A DNA stretch of 42,724 nt from Acidimicrobiia bacterium (GCA_016871375.1 VFYY01000014.1:1-42724), one strand, 5' to 3'; shown: positions 8,948 to 17,044, numbered from the stretch's first letter. A program made the numbers and translations. The notes: generated by a model not told the origin, from the sequence alone.

Positions 8948-9376
8948 ATGGCCGGGCGCCAGTGCTATCACTGCAAGCAGTGGGTCGAGGAAGGCGAGGC
9001 GCACGACTGCTGGACGACGACCGAAGCGGCCCTGACGAAGGACCTGTCAGAGGATCTGCAAGAGGCCTGGGAGCGGCTGCGCGAGACCGCGAGCGAGTTC
9101 GGCGAGCAGCGCATCTACGCGTCGCACAACTCGATCATGTTCTCGCGCCGGTCGTGCTACTTCTTCGTGCGCCCGAAGAAGACGTTCCTCGAGGTCGTCG
9201 TCTTCCTCGGGCGCGCGGTGAAGGCGCCGCAGATCCGGCGCGTGGACGCGGCGTCGAAGACCAGGAAAGCCCACTTCCTCCGCATCACGCACCGCGACGA
9301 GGTGGAGCCGCCGATGACGGACTGGCTGCGCGAGGCGTACGACCTGCAGGCGAGGAAGACACAGAAGACACGATGA
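8948..9376 (+). CDS. zinc-finger plus DUF5655-like domain protein
   Basis: A 142-residue protein. The N-terminus has CYHCKQW and HDC (residues 5-20), a probable single zinc-binding site. The rest (RIYASHNSIMFSRRSCYFFV, then RPKKTFLEVVVFLGR) resembles the DUF5655 domain, found alone or at the end of other proteins and of unknown function. The ATG at 8948 is preferred to an ATG at 8918 because homology starts there and a -10 box ends just before it. The stop overlaps the methyltransferase start (ATGA), so they form a two-gene unit. Confidence 0.75.
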   Translation: MAGRQCYHCKQWVEEGEAHDCWTTTEAALTKDLSEDLQEAWERLRETASEFGEQRIYASHNSIMFSRRSCYFFVRPKKTFLEVVVFLGRAVKAPQIRRVDAASKTRKAHFLRITHRDEVEPPMTDWLREAYDLQARKTQKTR

Positions 9377-10140
9377 AGATATACGACGAGCTGGCTGCCT
9401 GGTGGCCGCTCCTGTCCGCGCCGGAGGATTACGAGGAGGAAGCCGCGTTCTACGCGCAGGCGCTCGTTGCCGCCTCGCGTCGTCCCGTCCGGACGGTGCT
9501 GGAGTTGGGGAGCGGAGGCGGCAACAACGCGTCGCACCTGAAGAAGACGTTCGACATGGTGCTTGTCGAACCGTCAGCCGGCATGCTTGCCGTCAGCCGT
9601 GCGCTCAATCCCGAGTGCGAGCACGTGCAGGGGGACATGCGGACCGTACGCCTGGGCCGGCCGTTCGACGGCGTGTTCGTCCACGATGCCGTGTGTTACA
9701 TGACGACGCGCGCCGACCTCCGGCAGGCGATCGCGACTGCGTTCGTGCACTGCGCGCCCGGCGGGGCCGTCCTGTTCGCGCCGGACCATGTGAAAGAAAA
9801 CTTCCGGCCCGGCACCGACTGCGGCGGCCACGACGGCACGGACGGCCGGGCCCTTCGCTATCTCGACTGGATGTGGGATCCGGACCCTGCCGACGACACC
9901 TACCTGGTCGACTACGCGTTCGTGCTGCGCGCGCCCGACGGAACGGTGCGCCTGGAACACGACCGCCACGCCGAGGGACTGTTCACGCGCGCGGACTGGC
10001 AGCGTCTCCTCGCTGAGGCTGGCTTCACCGACATCCGGGTACTGCCGCTCGTCCACTCGGAGGTGGACCCCGGCACGCACGAAGTGTTCACCGCGACGCG
10101 GCCGGGCGTAGCGCGCCACCCTGCCGCGACGACGATGTAG
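9373..10140 (+). CDS. class I SAM-dependent methyltransferase
   Basis: A 255-residue methyltransferase of the Rossmann type. Motif I is VLELGSGGGNNASHL near residues 42-56, the acidic residue ending strand 2 is in MVLVEPSAGML, and motif IV-like FDGVFVHDAVCYM and CAPGGAVLFAPDH follow. The substrate is unknown; small-molecule methylation is more likely than protein or RNA. The start ATG overlaps the stop of the preceding gene. The 3' end overlaps the reading frame of the decayed TetR gene, which suggests that the original gene boundary here was disturbed. Confidence 0.88.
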   Translation: MKIYDELAAWWPLLSAPEDYEEEAAFYAQALVAASRRPVRTVLELGSGGGNNASHLKKTFDMVLVEPSAGMLAVSRALNPECEHVQGDMRTVRLGRPFDGVFVHDAVCYMTTRADLRQAIATAFVHCAPGGAVLFAPDHVKENFRPGTDCGGHDGTDGRALRYLDWMWDPDPADDTYLVDYAFVLRAPDGTVRLEHDRHAEGLFTRADWQRLLAEAGFTDIRVLPLVHSEVDPGTHEVFTATRPGVARHPAATTM

Positions 10141-10471
10141 ACCTCAGGCGGGCCCTGCTGGAGGAGGCCCTGCGCACCATCCAGTCCGAGGGCGTGGAGC
10201 ATCTGGCGCTCCGGACCGTCGGGGAAAAGCTCGGCGTTTCCCGGACGGCGCTGTACCGTCATTTCTCCGACAAGCAAGCGCTGCTCGCGGTCGTGGGGCG
10301 CGAGGGCTTCCGCATGCTCCGCCTCGCCCTCGTGGACGCACTCGTCGAGCAGCAGCAGGCCGGGTTCGTGCGGCAGGACGATCCCGCGGCCAGCTCAGTG
10401 GCATGAACGAGAGCGGGGAGACGCTCAATCGCTACGCGGCCGAGCGGGTCCGCGACGCGATTTCGGCATAG
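10131..10471 (+). pseudogene. decayed TetR-family regulator
   Basis: The frame beginning near 10131 encodes a recognisable TetR DNA-binding domain (LLEEALRTIQSEGVEHLALR, then VGEKLGVSRTALYRHFSDK). Directly after GREGFRMLRLALVDAL it jumps to what looks like the end of the ligand domain (QQQAGFVRQDDPAA), then meets a TGA at 10404-10406. The final helix (LNRYAAERVRDAISA) continues in another frame to the TAG at 10469-10471. A normal TetR protein has about 200 residues, so some 90-100 residues of the ligand-binding domain are missing and at least one frameshift is present. No credible start codon is seen before the helix-turn-helix. Confidence 0.7.
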
Positions 10472-10497
10472 AATACGGCGCTATCCGGAGGTGCGCG

Positions 10498-10902
10498 ATG
10501 CGCGACAGGTTCCGGTCCGCGCTGTTCGCCGTCACGACTCTTCTCACGGCCCTTCTCACGGCCGCCGCCGTCTCCGCCCATCACTCGGTCGCAGGCCAGT
10601 TCGACACGTCGAAGTCGCTGACGCTGACCGGCGTGATTTCGCGGGTGGAGTGGATCAACCCGCACATCTACCTCCACATGGACGTGAAGGACCAGCGCGG
10701 GGACGTGACGACGTGGACGCTCGCCTCGCTGCCGACCGCCATGCTGCGGAGAGCCGGCCTCTCCCGCGAGTCGATCCAGGGACAGCCCGGCGAGCTCATT
10801 ACCGTTGCGGCCAATCCCGCGCGTGACGAGACGCGGAACCTCGCCTGGATCACGAAGATGACGTACGCCGACGGACGCGCGATCTTTCTCACCGGGCAAT
10901 AG
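10498..10902 (+). CDS. DUF6152-family secreted protein (second copy)
   Basis: A 134-residue exported protein with a signal peptide ending VSA at residue 27, so the mature chain begins His28-His29-Ser-Val-Ala. The block HHSVAGQFDTSKSLTLTGVI, then RVEWINPHIYLHMDVKD, is the common form of DUF6152, more typical than the copy at 5002. GGAGGTG at 10486-10492 is a strong ribosome binding site, and TAGAAT at 10469-10474 could be the -10 box. It is followed after 50 bases, across hairpin copy 2, by a secreted partner. Compared with the 5002 gene the order of partner and DUF6152 is reversed. Confidence 0.88.
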   Translation: MRDRFRSALFAVTTLLTALLTAAAVSAHHSVAGQFDTSKSLTLTGVISRVEWINPHIYLHMDVKDQRGDVTTWTLASLPTAMLRRAGLSRESIQGQPGELITVAANPARDETRNLAWITKMTYADGRAIFLTGQ

Positions 10903-10913
10903 ACGCACGCCCT

Positions 10914-10940
10914 GAGGAACGGCGTTGAGCCGTTCCGGGA
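10914..10940 (+). repeat. intercistronic hairpin, copy 2
   Basis: GGAACGG (10916-10922) pairs with CCGTTCC (10930-10936) across the loop CGTTGAG. It has the same flanks (GA before, GGGA after) as copy 1 at 4959-4985, and copies 1 and 2 differ in only a few positions over about 25 bases. It ends 16 bases before the ATG at 10953. Confidence 0.6.
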
Positions 10941-10952
10941 AACCAGGACGCC

Positions 10953-11801
10953 ATGACACATCGCTCACTCCGCTGGATTGCGCTCGCCGCTGCCGCCGCC
11001 GCCGGGCCGTGGATGGCTCACGCCGCCGCGCAGGGCCCGCGCATGACGCCCGAGCGGCTCCAGGCGCTCGCCGCGAAGCCGACGCCGCGGCTGACCGGCG
11101 GCCGTCCCGACCTGAACGGCACCTGGGATCGGTTGGGCGGCATCGAGTTCGTCCGGCCCCAGCGGTTGGCCGACGGATCGATCTGCATCCTGGCGTGCGG
11201 CCCGGCCGGCGGCGGACCGCCCGGCCCCGCGCCGGGTGCGGCGCCCAGCTTCCCGACATACAAACCGGAATTCCTCGCGAAGGTGAAGGATCTCAGCGAT
11301 CGGCAGACGCAGACCGACACGTCGCTCCGCTGCCAGCCGATCGGCGTGCCGCGCATCGGCCCGCCGGGCAAGATCGTCCAGAACGCGCGGGAGGTCGTGT
11401 TCCTCTACGACGACATCAACGGCTCGTTCTTCCGCATCATCCCGACCGATGGACGGCCGCACCGCAAGGGCCTTCCGGCCAGCTATCTCGGCGACGCGAT
11501 CGGGCGATGGGAGAAGGACACGCTGGTGGTCGAGACGGTGAACTTCAACGACGAGACGTGGCTGACCGACAACGGCGCCTTCCACACGACCGGGTTGAAA
11601 GTGATCGAACGGTTCCGCCGCGTCGGGGACACGATCGAGTACCAGGCGATTGCCGAAGACCCCGCCGTGCTGGCCGAGCCGTGGACCGGGCGGCCGCGCA
11701 CGCTCTGGCTGACGGATCAGGAGCTGGAAGAGTCGCCGCGGTGCGAGGATCGCGACATGAGCCTCGTCACCGACGGCTCCCATCACGACAACCCGCGCTA
11801 G
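10953..11801 (+). CDS. secreted protein, shared superfamily (DLNGTW type)
   Basis: A 282-residue protein with a signal peptide (about 1-27). The mature region opens RLTGGRPDLNGTW (47-58), a beta start common in acidobacterial secreted proteins, and has a Gly/Pro-rich loop at 83-98. Landmarks shared with four other proteins in the window are Cys127 in RCQPIG, DGRPH (166-170), RWEKDTLVVET (185-195) and a D-P pair (236-237). CQPIG followed by a long beta-rich domain suggests a lipocalin-like or beta-sandwich fold, but no named domain is recognised. It is probably co-transcribed with the DUF6152 gene. Its TAG stop is also the left end of repeat copy B. Confidence 0.85.
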   Translation: MTHRSLRWIALAAAAAAGPWMAHAAAQGPRMTPERLQALAAKPTPRLTGGRPDLNGTWDRLGGIEFVRPQRLADGSICILACGPAGGGPPGPAPGAAPSFPTYKPEFLAKVKDLSDRQTQTDTSLRCQPIGVPRIGPPGKIVQNAREVVFLYDDINGSFFRIIPTDGRPHRKGLPASYLGDAIGRWEKDTLVVETVNFNDETWLTDNGAFHTTGLKVIERFRRVGDTIEYQAIAEDPAVLAEPWTGRPRTLWLTDQELEESPRCEDRDMSLVTDGSHHDNPR

Positions 11802-11868
11802 CGCGGTTTCGACTTCTTCGTAGTGTCCGGCTAAAGCCGGACACTACGACGTTTCAGAAACCGCGCTA
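11799..11868. repeat. palindromic intergenic element, copy B (short, stop-to-stop)
   Basis: A 70-base element that begins with the TAG stop of the plus-strand gene (11799-11801) and ends with the CTA that is the TAG stop of the minus-strand gene (11866-11868). The centre is a perfect palindrome (GTAGTGTCCGG, then CTAAAG, then CCGGACACTAC). The outer parts, CGCGGTTTCGACTTCTTC and GACGTTTCAGAAACCGCG, are imperfect mirror images. This copy keeps only one core arm pair; copies A, C and D carry two arms around a spacer. Confidence 0.9.
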
Positions 11869-13284
11869 AGGGTAGCGGCGGCGCAGCTCGTCGATCACGG
11901 CCATGCGCACGTCGCGGAGCTCCGAGACGTTCGTGACGCCGGGGTTCTGCCGCGTCAGGAACCCGAGATTCGCTTCGGCCCCGGTCAGCAGGAAATCGCT
12001 GATGGCGACGTCGTAGCGCGCCGCCGGATCGATCGTCTGCGGCCGCGCCGTGTGCAGGTAGCCGCCGGTGCCGGCGTTCTTCTCCCCCACATCCAGCACC
12101 TGCGACAGCAGCGCGCCGGTGAACGTGGCCTTCACGATGGGCCCGCCGAAGGGCAGCACGCGAATGACGTCGTACTGCGACACCGGCCCGCGCGGCAGCA
12201 CGTCGTCGATACGGATGGAGCCGCCGTTGAACATCGCGACATCCGTGCCCGCTTCACGGCGCATGGCCTCGACGATCAGACCGGTCAGCGGCGTGTGGCG
12301 GTTTCTCACCGCCGACTCGCGGCCGTCCAGCGGCTCGGTGAGCGTGGCCACGACCTGCGACGGCTCGAAGCCCGCCGCGCGGAAGCCGTTGAACGCGGCG
12401 TCGGTCCACTTCCGCACTTCGGCATTGGTCCGCGGGCCGGCGGGAATCGACGCGTCGATCGCCTCGAGGCGCGACGAGACGATGGGACGCGCGCCCCGCC
12501 GCGGCACGCGCACGGTGACGACGGCCACCGTGCGCACGTTGGCGTCCGCCTTCACGACCGGCGTGAGCCGCGGGCCCCGCCGCATCAGCCAGTTCTCGTG
12601 CTCGTGCCCGCCGAGGATCAGGTCGATCTCGGGCACCTGCTCGGCCAGCTGCTGATCCTGTTCGAGCTCGAGGTGGGTGAGCGCGACGATGACGTCGCAC
12701 TGGCCCTTCAGTCCCGCGACCACTGACCGAGCCGTGTCGACAAACGGCAGGTACCGCACCCACGGCTGCTGGTTGGAATCGATCGTGAGGCCGATGAGAC
12801 AGGTCCTCACCACGCCGTTCGCCGTCCTGATCGGCAGCACCGCCTGTTTCACCGTGTTGGGAAACAGCGCGCCCTGTGCGTCGGTGACGTTCGAGGCGAC
12901 GATCCGGAACCTCGCTTCCGCCAGCCGCGCGCGCAGCGCTGCTTCGGAGATGTCGAACTCGTGGTTGCCGAACGCCGCCCAGTCGAGGCCCACCAGGTTC
13001 AGGACGGCCACCATCTGGCGGCCGGCGAGCCGCTCGCCGTTGACGACGGCGGTGCCGATGGCCGACGGCGAGAGAAAGTCGCCGCCCAACGTCGTCACCA
13101 GCGCCGGCTGCTGCGCCCGCAGCCGCGCGCGCAGCGTCGCCACCCGCGCGAGCCCCCCGGCGGCGCCGCCCTCGACCGGCGTGATCTCGTAGACGTCGTT
13201 GAAGTGCAGGAAGGTGACCGTGCCCTGCGCCGCGGCCGGTACGGCCGCCAGCAGCAGGAGCACGAGCGCGCGAACCGCGTGCAC
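11866..13284 (-). CDS. secreted 5'-nucleotidase / 2',3'-cyclic phosphodiesterase family protein
   Basis: A 472-residue protein of the UshA/5'-nucleotidase family, exported by a signal peptide (1-19). The calcineurin-like metal site is complete: HFNDVYE near residue 27, GGDFLSPS, GNHEFDIS, LTHLE and GGHEHE. The C-terminal substrate domain has FNGGSIRIDD and DVAISDFL. It would strip phosphate from nucleotides in the periplasm and recover nucleosides and phosphate. It is the last gene of the minus-strand operon, two bases after the upstream gene, and its stop codon forms the end of repeat copy B. No odd residues were seen. Confidence 0.9.
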   Translation of the reverse strand: MHAVRALVLLLLAAVPAAAQGTVTFLHFNDVYEITPVEGGAAGGLARVATLRARLRAQQPALVTTLGGDFLSPSAIGTAVVNGERLAGRQMVAVLNLVGLDWAAFGNHEFDISEAALRARLAEARFRIVASNVTDAQGALFPNTVKQAVLPIRTANGVVRTCLIGLTIDSNQQPWVRYLPFVDTARSVVAGLKGQCDVIVALTHLELEQDQQLAEQVPEIDLILGGHEHENWLMRRGPRLTPVVKADANVRTVAVVTVRVPRRGARPIVSSRLEAIDASIPAGPRTNAEVRKWTDAAFNGFRAAGFEPSQVVATLTEPLDGRESAVRNRHTPLTGLIVEAMRREAGTDVAMFNGGSIRIDDVLPRGPVSQYDVIRVLPFGGPIVKATFTGALLSQVLDVGEKNAGTGGYLHTARPQTIDPAARYDVAISDFLLTGAEANLGFLTRQNPGVTNVSELRDVRMAVIDELRRRYP

Positions 13285-13286
13285 GA

Positions 13287-14000
13287 TCAGCGCGCGGAAC
13301 AGGGCGTCGGGTTCCAGCCGGTCCCGTCCGCCTGCTTCTTGAACAGCATCGTCCGCACGATCGGCGTGACGAAGTACTGCGAGTCCTCCAGGGCCTGCGT
13401 CACCGCGAGGTACTGCTGCCCGTCGTCGTCCACGAGCCTGACGAAGTACTCGGTCATCGACGCGTTCGCGCTGTAGGGAACGCCGTTCTTGCGCAGGTAG
13501 CCGGGGCGCATGCGCGTGGTGGTGACGCGCAGCTCACCCTGCGGCGCGAGGTCCGGCGACTGCGGCGTGAACGGCCGTGCCCAGCGCGCGGTTGACGTGC
13601 CCTGCCAGGTGCCGCCGCCGGTGGCCGGCGCCGCGGCAAAGTGGAAGCGCCGCGTCTGCGTCCCCGCGTCGGCGTCGAGCTTCAGCACGTCGTCGCTCTC
13701 CCAGGTGATGTGCAGGCGTCCCGGCATCCGCATGACGCCGACCGCGCCGTAGCCGCGGCACTGCTCGCCCGCGGCTTCGTCCCTCGCGGGGTCCCAGGCG
13801 TCGGTGACCTTGCGGCCCTCGGGCGTGATGGGCAGGTAGTCCACGTTGCCCTTCGGCGGCGTGAGCATCCGGTAGCGCCAGAAGTCCGTGATCATCGACA
13901 CCCAGTAGCCGGTGAGATCCACCGGAGCAGCCGTGCGGGCCTGCGCGAACGCGGACGAGGGCACGATGAGCACGACCAGAACGAGGATGAAGGCACGCAT
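13287..14000 (-). CDS. secreted protein, shared superfamily (short member)
   Basis: A 237-residue exported protein (signal peptide about 1-20, ending SAFA). The mature start is PVDLTGYWVSMITDFW. Cys81 in EQCRGYG takes the place of the C-x-P-x-G motif, and TARW (137-140), RMRPGYLRKNGVPYS and a final PCSAR align with the neighbour encoded at 15078-15971 (ARWDGD, HMKEDYIRRNGAMIS, PCTA). It lacks the DGR-x-H segment and the G-D-T-L part is poorly conserved, so it is the most divergent member. No enzyme family is recognised. It is packed tightly in the operon (gaps of 2 and 4 bases). Confidence 0.8.
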   Translation of the reverse strand: MRAFILVLVVLIVPSSAFAQARTAAPVDLTGYWVSMITDFWRYRMLTPPKGNVDYLPITPEGRKVTDAWDPARDEAAGEQCRGYGAVGVMRMPGRLHITWESDDVLKLDADAGTQTRRFHFAAAPATGGGTWQGTSTARWARPFTPQSPDLAPQGELRVTTTRMRPGYLRKNGVPYSANASMTEYFVRLVDDDGQQYLAVTQALEDSQYFVTPIVRTMLFKKQADGTGWNPTPCSAR

Positions 14001-14004
14001 GGTT

Positions 14005-15081
14005 CTACGATCCGGTAGGAAGCGTGCGGAAAATGGCCTCGATGAATCGTGCCGGCGTCCACGTGGCGTCGCGGCCGAACCGCGGGTCGTAGTCGCGCGT
14101 GATGCCCGCGCGCTGGATCTGCTCGAGCGACATGCCGCGCCGGCGGAGCTCGCGCACGCGGTCGCGCATGATCGTGACCATGTCGCGGTAGTACGCCAGG
14201 TCGGCCGTGTCGATCAGCCGGCCGTGCCCGGGCACGATCATCGTGCCGCCCTCCATCATGTGCTCGACGACGGTGATGTCGAGCAGCTTGTTGGCGCCGT
14301 CCACGACGCCCTGGATGCTGCCGCCGCGCTCGACGTCGATGACGGGGTAGTGCGCCATGTTGACGAAGTCGCCGGCAGCGAGGACATCCGACCCGCGGAA
14401 GTGCACGACGCTGTCGCCGTCCGAGTGCGCGCGCGGGATGTGCGTGACGACCACCGCCTCGCCGTTGAAGAAATTCAGCTTCTTCTCGTCGCCGAAGTAG
14501 ACCTCGGACGGCAGCGCCGCCGCCGGCACGCTGGGCACGCCCTTGGGGCTGAGCCGCGTCGCCACGTTCTCGTGCGCCACGATCCACGCGCCAAGCTGCG
14601 AGCGGTCGAGCAGGTTGCGCACGCCGAAGGTCCGGCCGGCGGACGCGATGACCGCGTTGCCGCCGATGTGCTCGGCGGACGCGCTGGTGTTGACGATGGC
14701 GGCGATCGGCCGCGGCGCGGGCGGCGCGACGGTCGAGGGCAGGAAGTTCGAGCTGCTCCACCACGTGCAGCCGGCGGAGACGCCGACGCAGCCGCGCGGC
14801 GGGAGGCCGGTCGCCATCACGCGGCGCTCCAGATCGCGCACCGTCTGCAGCACGGTCTCGGCCATGGCCGTCGATCCCGTGTCCACGAGCATCGTGCCGT
14901 CGCGCCCGATCGACGCGGCGATGTTGCCGCCGGCGCCCGTGATCATGAAGACGTTGCCGCGAATCGGAATGACCCGCAGGGCCTCGGCCCCCTCGACGCG
15001 GCCCGGGGCAGGCGGCCCCGACTGCGCGGTCAACGACGCCGTCGCCAGAGCGACGAGCGCGAACGCGCCGAGACCCCTCAT
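14005..15081 (-). CDS. MBL-fold metallo-hydrolase-like protein with degenerate HxHxDH motif
   Basis: A 358-residue exported protein with a metallo-beta-lactamase fold: VFMITGAGGNIAASIGRDGTM, VDTGS, AHSDGDSVVHF (His219) and VPGHGRLID (His286), with GDFVNMAHYP (Asp238). The key first motif, normally NTHxHxDHxGGN, reads NTSASAEHIGGN (131-142), so two zinc-ligand His are Ser and the Asp is Glu. His138, His219, Asp238 and His286 remain, compatible with one metal ion or none. Its role may differ from a hydrolase (binding, or a quinoprotein-relay-type MBL). Its start overlaps the stop of the upstream gene by 4 bases. Confidence 0.85.
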   Translation of the reverse strand: MRGLGAFALVALATASLTAQSGPPAPGRVEGAEALRVIPIRGNVFMITGAGGNIAASIGRDGTMLVDTGSTAMAETVLQTVRDLERRVMATGLPPRGCVGVSAGCTWWSSSNFLPSTVAPPAPRPIAAIVNTSASAEHIGGNAVIASAGRTFGVRNLLDRSQLGAWIVAHENVATRLSPKGVPSVPAAALPSEVYFGDEKKLNFFNGEAVVVTHIPRAHSDGDSVVHFRGSDVLAAGDFVNMAHYPVIDVERGGSIQGVVDGANKLLDITVVEHMMEGGTMIVPGHGRLIDTADLAYYRDMVTIMRDRVRELRRRGMSLEQIQRAGITRDYDPRFGRDATWTPARFIEAIFRTLPTGS

Positions 15082-15971
15082 CGGGCCCCTCCCGGCGGCT
15101 GGGGCGGCGCGGCCGGAATCGCATCGTCACGCCCGGCGCCCTTGCCGAGCGTCCACGTGCTCGGGCGGAGCTGCCGCAGGAATTCCGGGTACATCGTCTC
15201 GGGCCCGCCGGTCGGCCGGTTGAGCGGCAGGCCGTAGCGCGTGCGGATGTCGCCGAGGAACTTGTTCTCGCCCGGCATGAAGTGCGGCACCACGCCCTTG
15301 TCGAGCCCCTCGTACACCGCCGTGCACGGATGCGCGGGCACGAGCGAGTTCACGTTCAGCCGGTACTCGGTGGCGCGGATGAGCGGCTCCGCCAGGTAGA
15401 GCGGGTCGTGGACGACGTTGATCCAGGTGAGGATGTCGCCGCGGCGGATCCACCAGCTCGTGACCTTCGCTTCGTCGCTGATCATCGCGCCGTTGCGCCG
15501 GATGTAGTCCTCCTTCATGTGCGTCGTGTTGATGCGCAGCATGTCACCGTCCCAGCGCGCGGTGGAGAAGCCGCCCCACGTGTGCGCGGACTCGGCGGGC
15601 GGATGCTCCCGGCCGTCGAGATACACCGGCATGTTGGTGGACTGGTGCCACTCCGGGTGATACGCGAGCACCTGGCGCGAGAAGGGGTCGACCTCCTTGC
15701 TGATCCGCAGCGCCGTCGGGCCGCGGTAGATGTAGGCCCACCCGTGCGGGCGGCACTGGTACTCCGGCAGCGAGAGGATCGACGCGTCCCACCCTTCGGC
15801 GCGCGCCAGGCCCGCCGCGTTCAGCGGCAGCCCCACCCAGTCGCCGACCCACGGGTTCTCCGTGTTGTCCATCGACCGGATGGGCGTCCACTCACCGGAA
15901 AAGTCCACCTGCGCCGCGGCCGGACGCGCGGCAACGAGGACGAGCGCGACGAGCAGGACGGTGCGCGGCAT
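15078..15971 (-). CDS. secreted protein, shared superfamily (DFSGEW type)
   Basis: A 297-residue exported protein; the signal peptide ends ARPAAA at residue 20. The mature N-terminus is QVDFSGEWTPI. Landmarks are Cys73 in YQCRPHGW, DGREHPP (119-125), ARWDGDMLRINTT (138-150), NGAMISD and a D-P pair (189-190), with a Pro/Gly-rich tail after 270. Two Cys (73 and another in the AHPCTAVYEG segment) may pair. Proteins of this type are frequent in Acidobacteriota and carry no assigned function. The start (ATG at 15969-15971) lies two bases after the stop of the dioxygenase-like gene. Confidence 0.85.
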   Translation of the reverse strand: MPRTVLLVALVLVAARPAAAQVDFSGEWTPIRSMDNTENPWVGDWVGLPLNAAGLARAEGWDASILSLPEYQCRPHGWAYIYRGPTALRISKEVDPFSRQVLAYHPEWHQSTNMPVYLDGREHPPAESAHTWGGFSTARWDGDMLRINTTHMKEDYIRRNGAMISDEAKVTSWWIRRGDILTWINVVHDPLYLAEPLIRATEYRLNVNSLVPAHPCTAVYEGLDKGVVPHFMPGENKFLGDIRTRYGLPLNRPTGGPETMYPEFLRQLRPSTWTLGKGAGRDDAIPAAPPQPPGGAR

Positions 15972-15973
15972 GG

Positions 15974-17044
15974 TCAGGTGGCCTGCGTGTCGGCGTCGAA
16001 CTTCGCCTTGTAGCGCGAGAGCGGAACGGCGGGCTGTGCCGCCGCCGGCTGTGCCGGCGCGGCCGGCTTCGCCGCCGCGCCCCTCGCGCGGTTTTGCTCG
16101 GGCACCGTGATCGGCTCGAGGCGCGCGACGATGGCCGCGCGCTGCTCCTCGTACCACGGCGGCAGCAGGAGCGTCGTGCCGAGCGCCTCCGGCGCCTCGT
16201 CCTGGTAGAACCCGCCGGGCACGTTTGACGTGCACTCGACGAGGATGCCGCCGGGCGACCGCGTGTACATCGAGTGGAAGTAGAAGCGGTCCTTGATCTC
16301 GGACGTGTCGGTGAACCCGATCTCCTCGTACTTCGCCTTCTGCTGCGTGAGCGCCTCGTCGGTCTCCAGGTTGAGCGCGATGTGGTGCGCCGTGCCCGCG
16401 CCGAAGCCCCAGCTCCCGGGCGCGCGATCCGGCTCGTGGTGCAGGTCGATGATCCCGCCGATGCCGTCGCCCGCCTGGAAACGGTGATACGGCCCATCGA
16501 CACCGACCTTCGTGAAGCCGAGCGCTTCGATGAAGAACTGCTCCTGGTCGCGCACGTCGCGCACCGACAGCACCGCGCCGAAGAAGCCGCGCGTGCCGAC
16601 GTCGCGGCTCACGCGCGTGGTCGTCCATGGGTTGCGCGTGTCCGCGGGCTCTTCCATCACCTCGAAGAGGAGCCCCGCCGGGTGCCGGACGCGCACGTAC
16701 TTGCGGCCGAACCGCTCCTGGATGCCGCTGTGCTCCACGCCGTGCGACGTGAAGTGATCGGCCCAGAACCTCGTGGTGCCGTGCGGCACCGTGTAGGTGG
16801 TGGCCGAGAGCTGCCCCGAGCCCGAGCGTCCGGGCTTGCGGGCGTAGGGGAATGTCGTGGTGATCGACCCCACGTCGGCGTCGGCGTTGCCGTAATACAG
16901 GTGGTAGATCGGGATGCTGCCGTCCATCAGCACGGTCTGCTTGCACAGCCGCTGCGCCATCACCTGCGTGAAGAAGTCCACATCCTCCTGCGCGCCGCCG
17001 GGGCACAGCGTGATGTGATGGATGCCTTTCACCAGCGTCGTCAT
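15974..17044 (-). CDS. ring-cleaving dioxygenase-like VOC protein
   Basis: A 356-residue double VOC (glyoxalase fold) protein of the LinE/MhqO-like type. The first domain opens KGIHHITLCPGGAQEDVDFF and has YHLYYGN; the second has GTAHHIALN and LVECTSN. His9 or so, the His of AHHIAL and the Glu of VECTSN are the expected iron ligands of extradiol dioxygenases. The likely reaction is cleavage of a hydroquinone or a similar ring. A Pro/Ala-rich tail (about 320-345) is unusual. No signal peptide is seen, so it is cytoplasmic, unlike its operon neighbours. The start at 17042-17044 has AGGAGG-like bases upstream. Confidence 0.85.
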   Translation of the reverse strand: MTTLVKGIHHITLCPGGAQEDVDFFTQVMAQRLCKQTVLMDGSIPIYHLYYGNADADVGSITTTFPYARKPGRSGSGQLSATTYTVPHGTTRFWADHFTSHGVEHSGIQERFGRKYVRVRHPAGLLFEVMEEPADTRNPWTTTRVSRDVGTRGFFGAVLSVRDVRDQEQFFIEALGFTKVGVDGPYHRFQAGDGIGGIIDLHHEPDRAPGSWGFGAGTAHHIALNLETDEALTQQKAKYEEIGFTDTSEIKDRFYFHSMYTRSPGGILVECTSNVPGGFYQDEAPEALGTTLLLPPWYEEQRAAIVARLEPITVPEQNRARGAAAKPAAPAQPAAAQPAVPLSRYKAKFDADTQAT

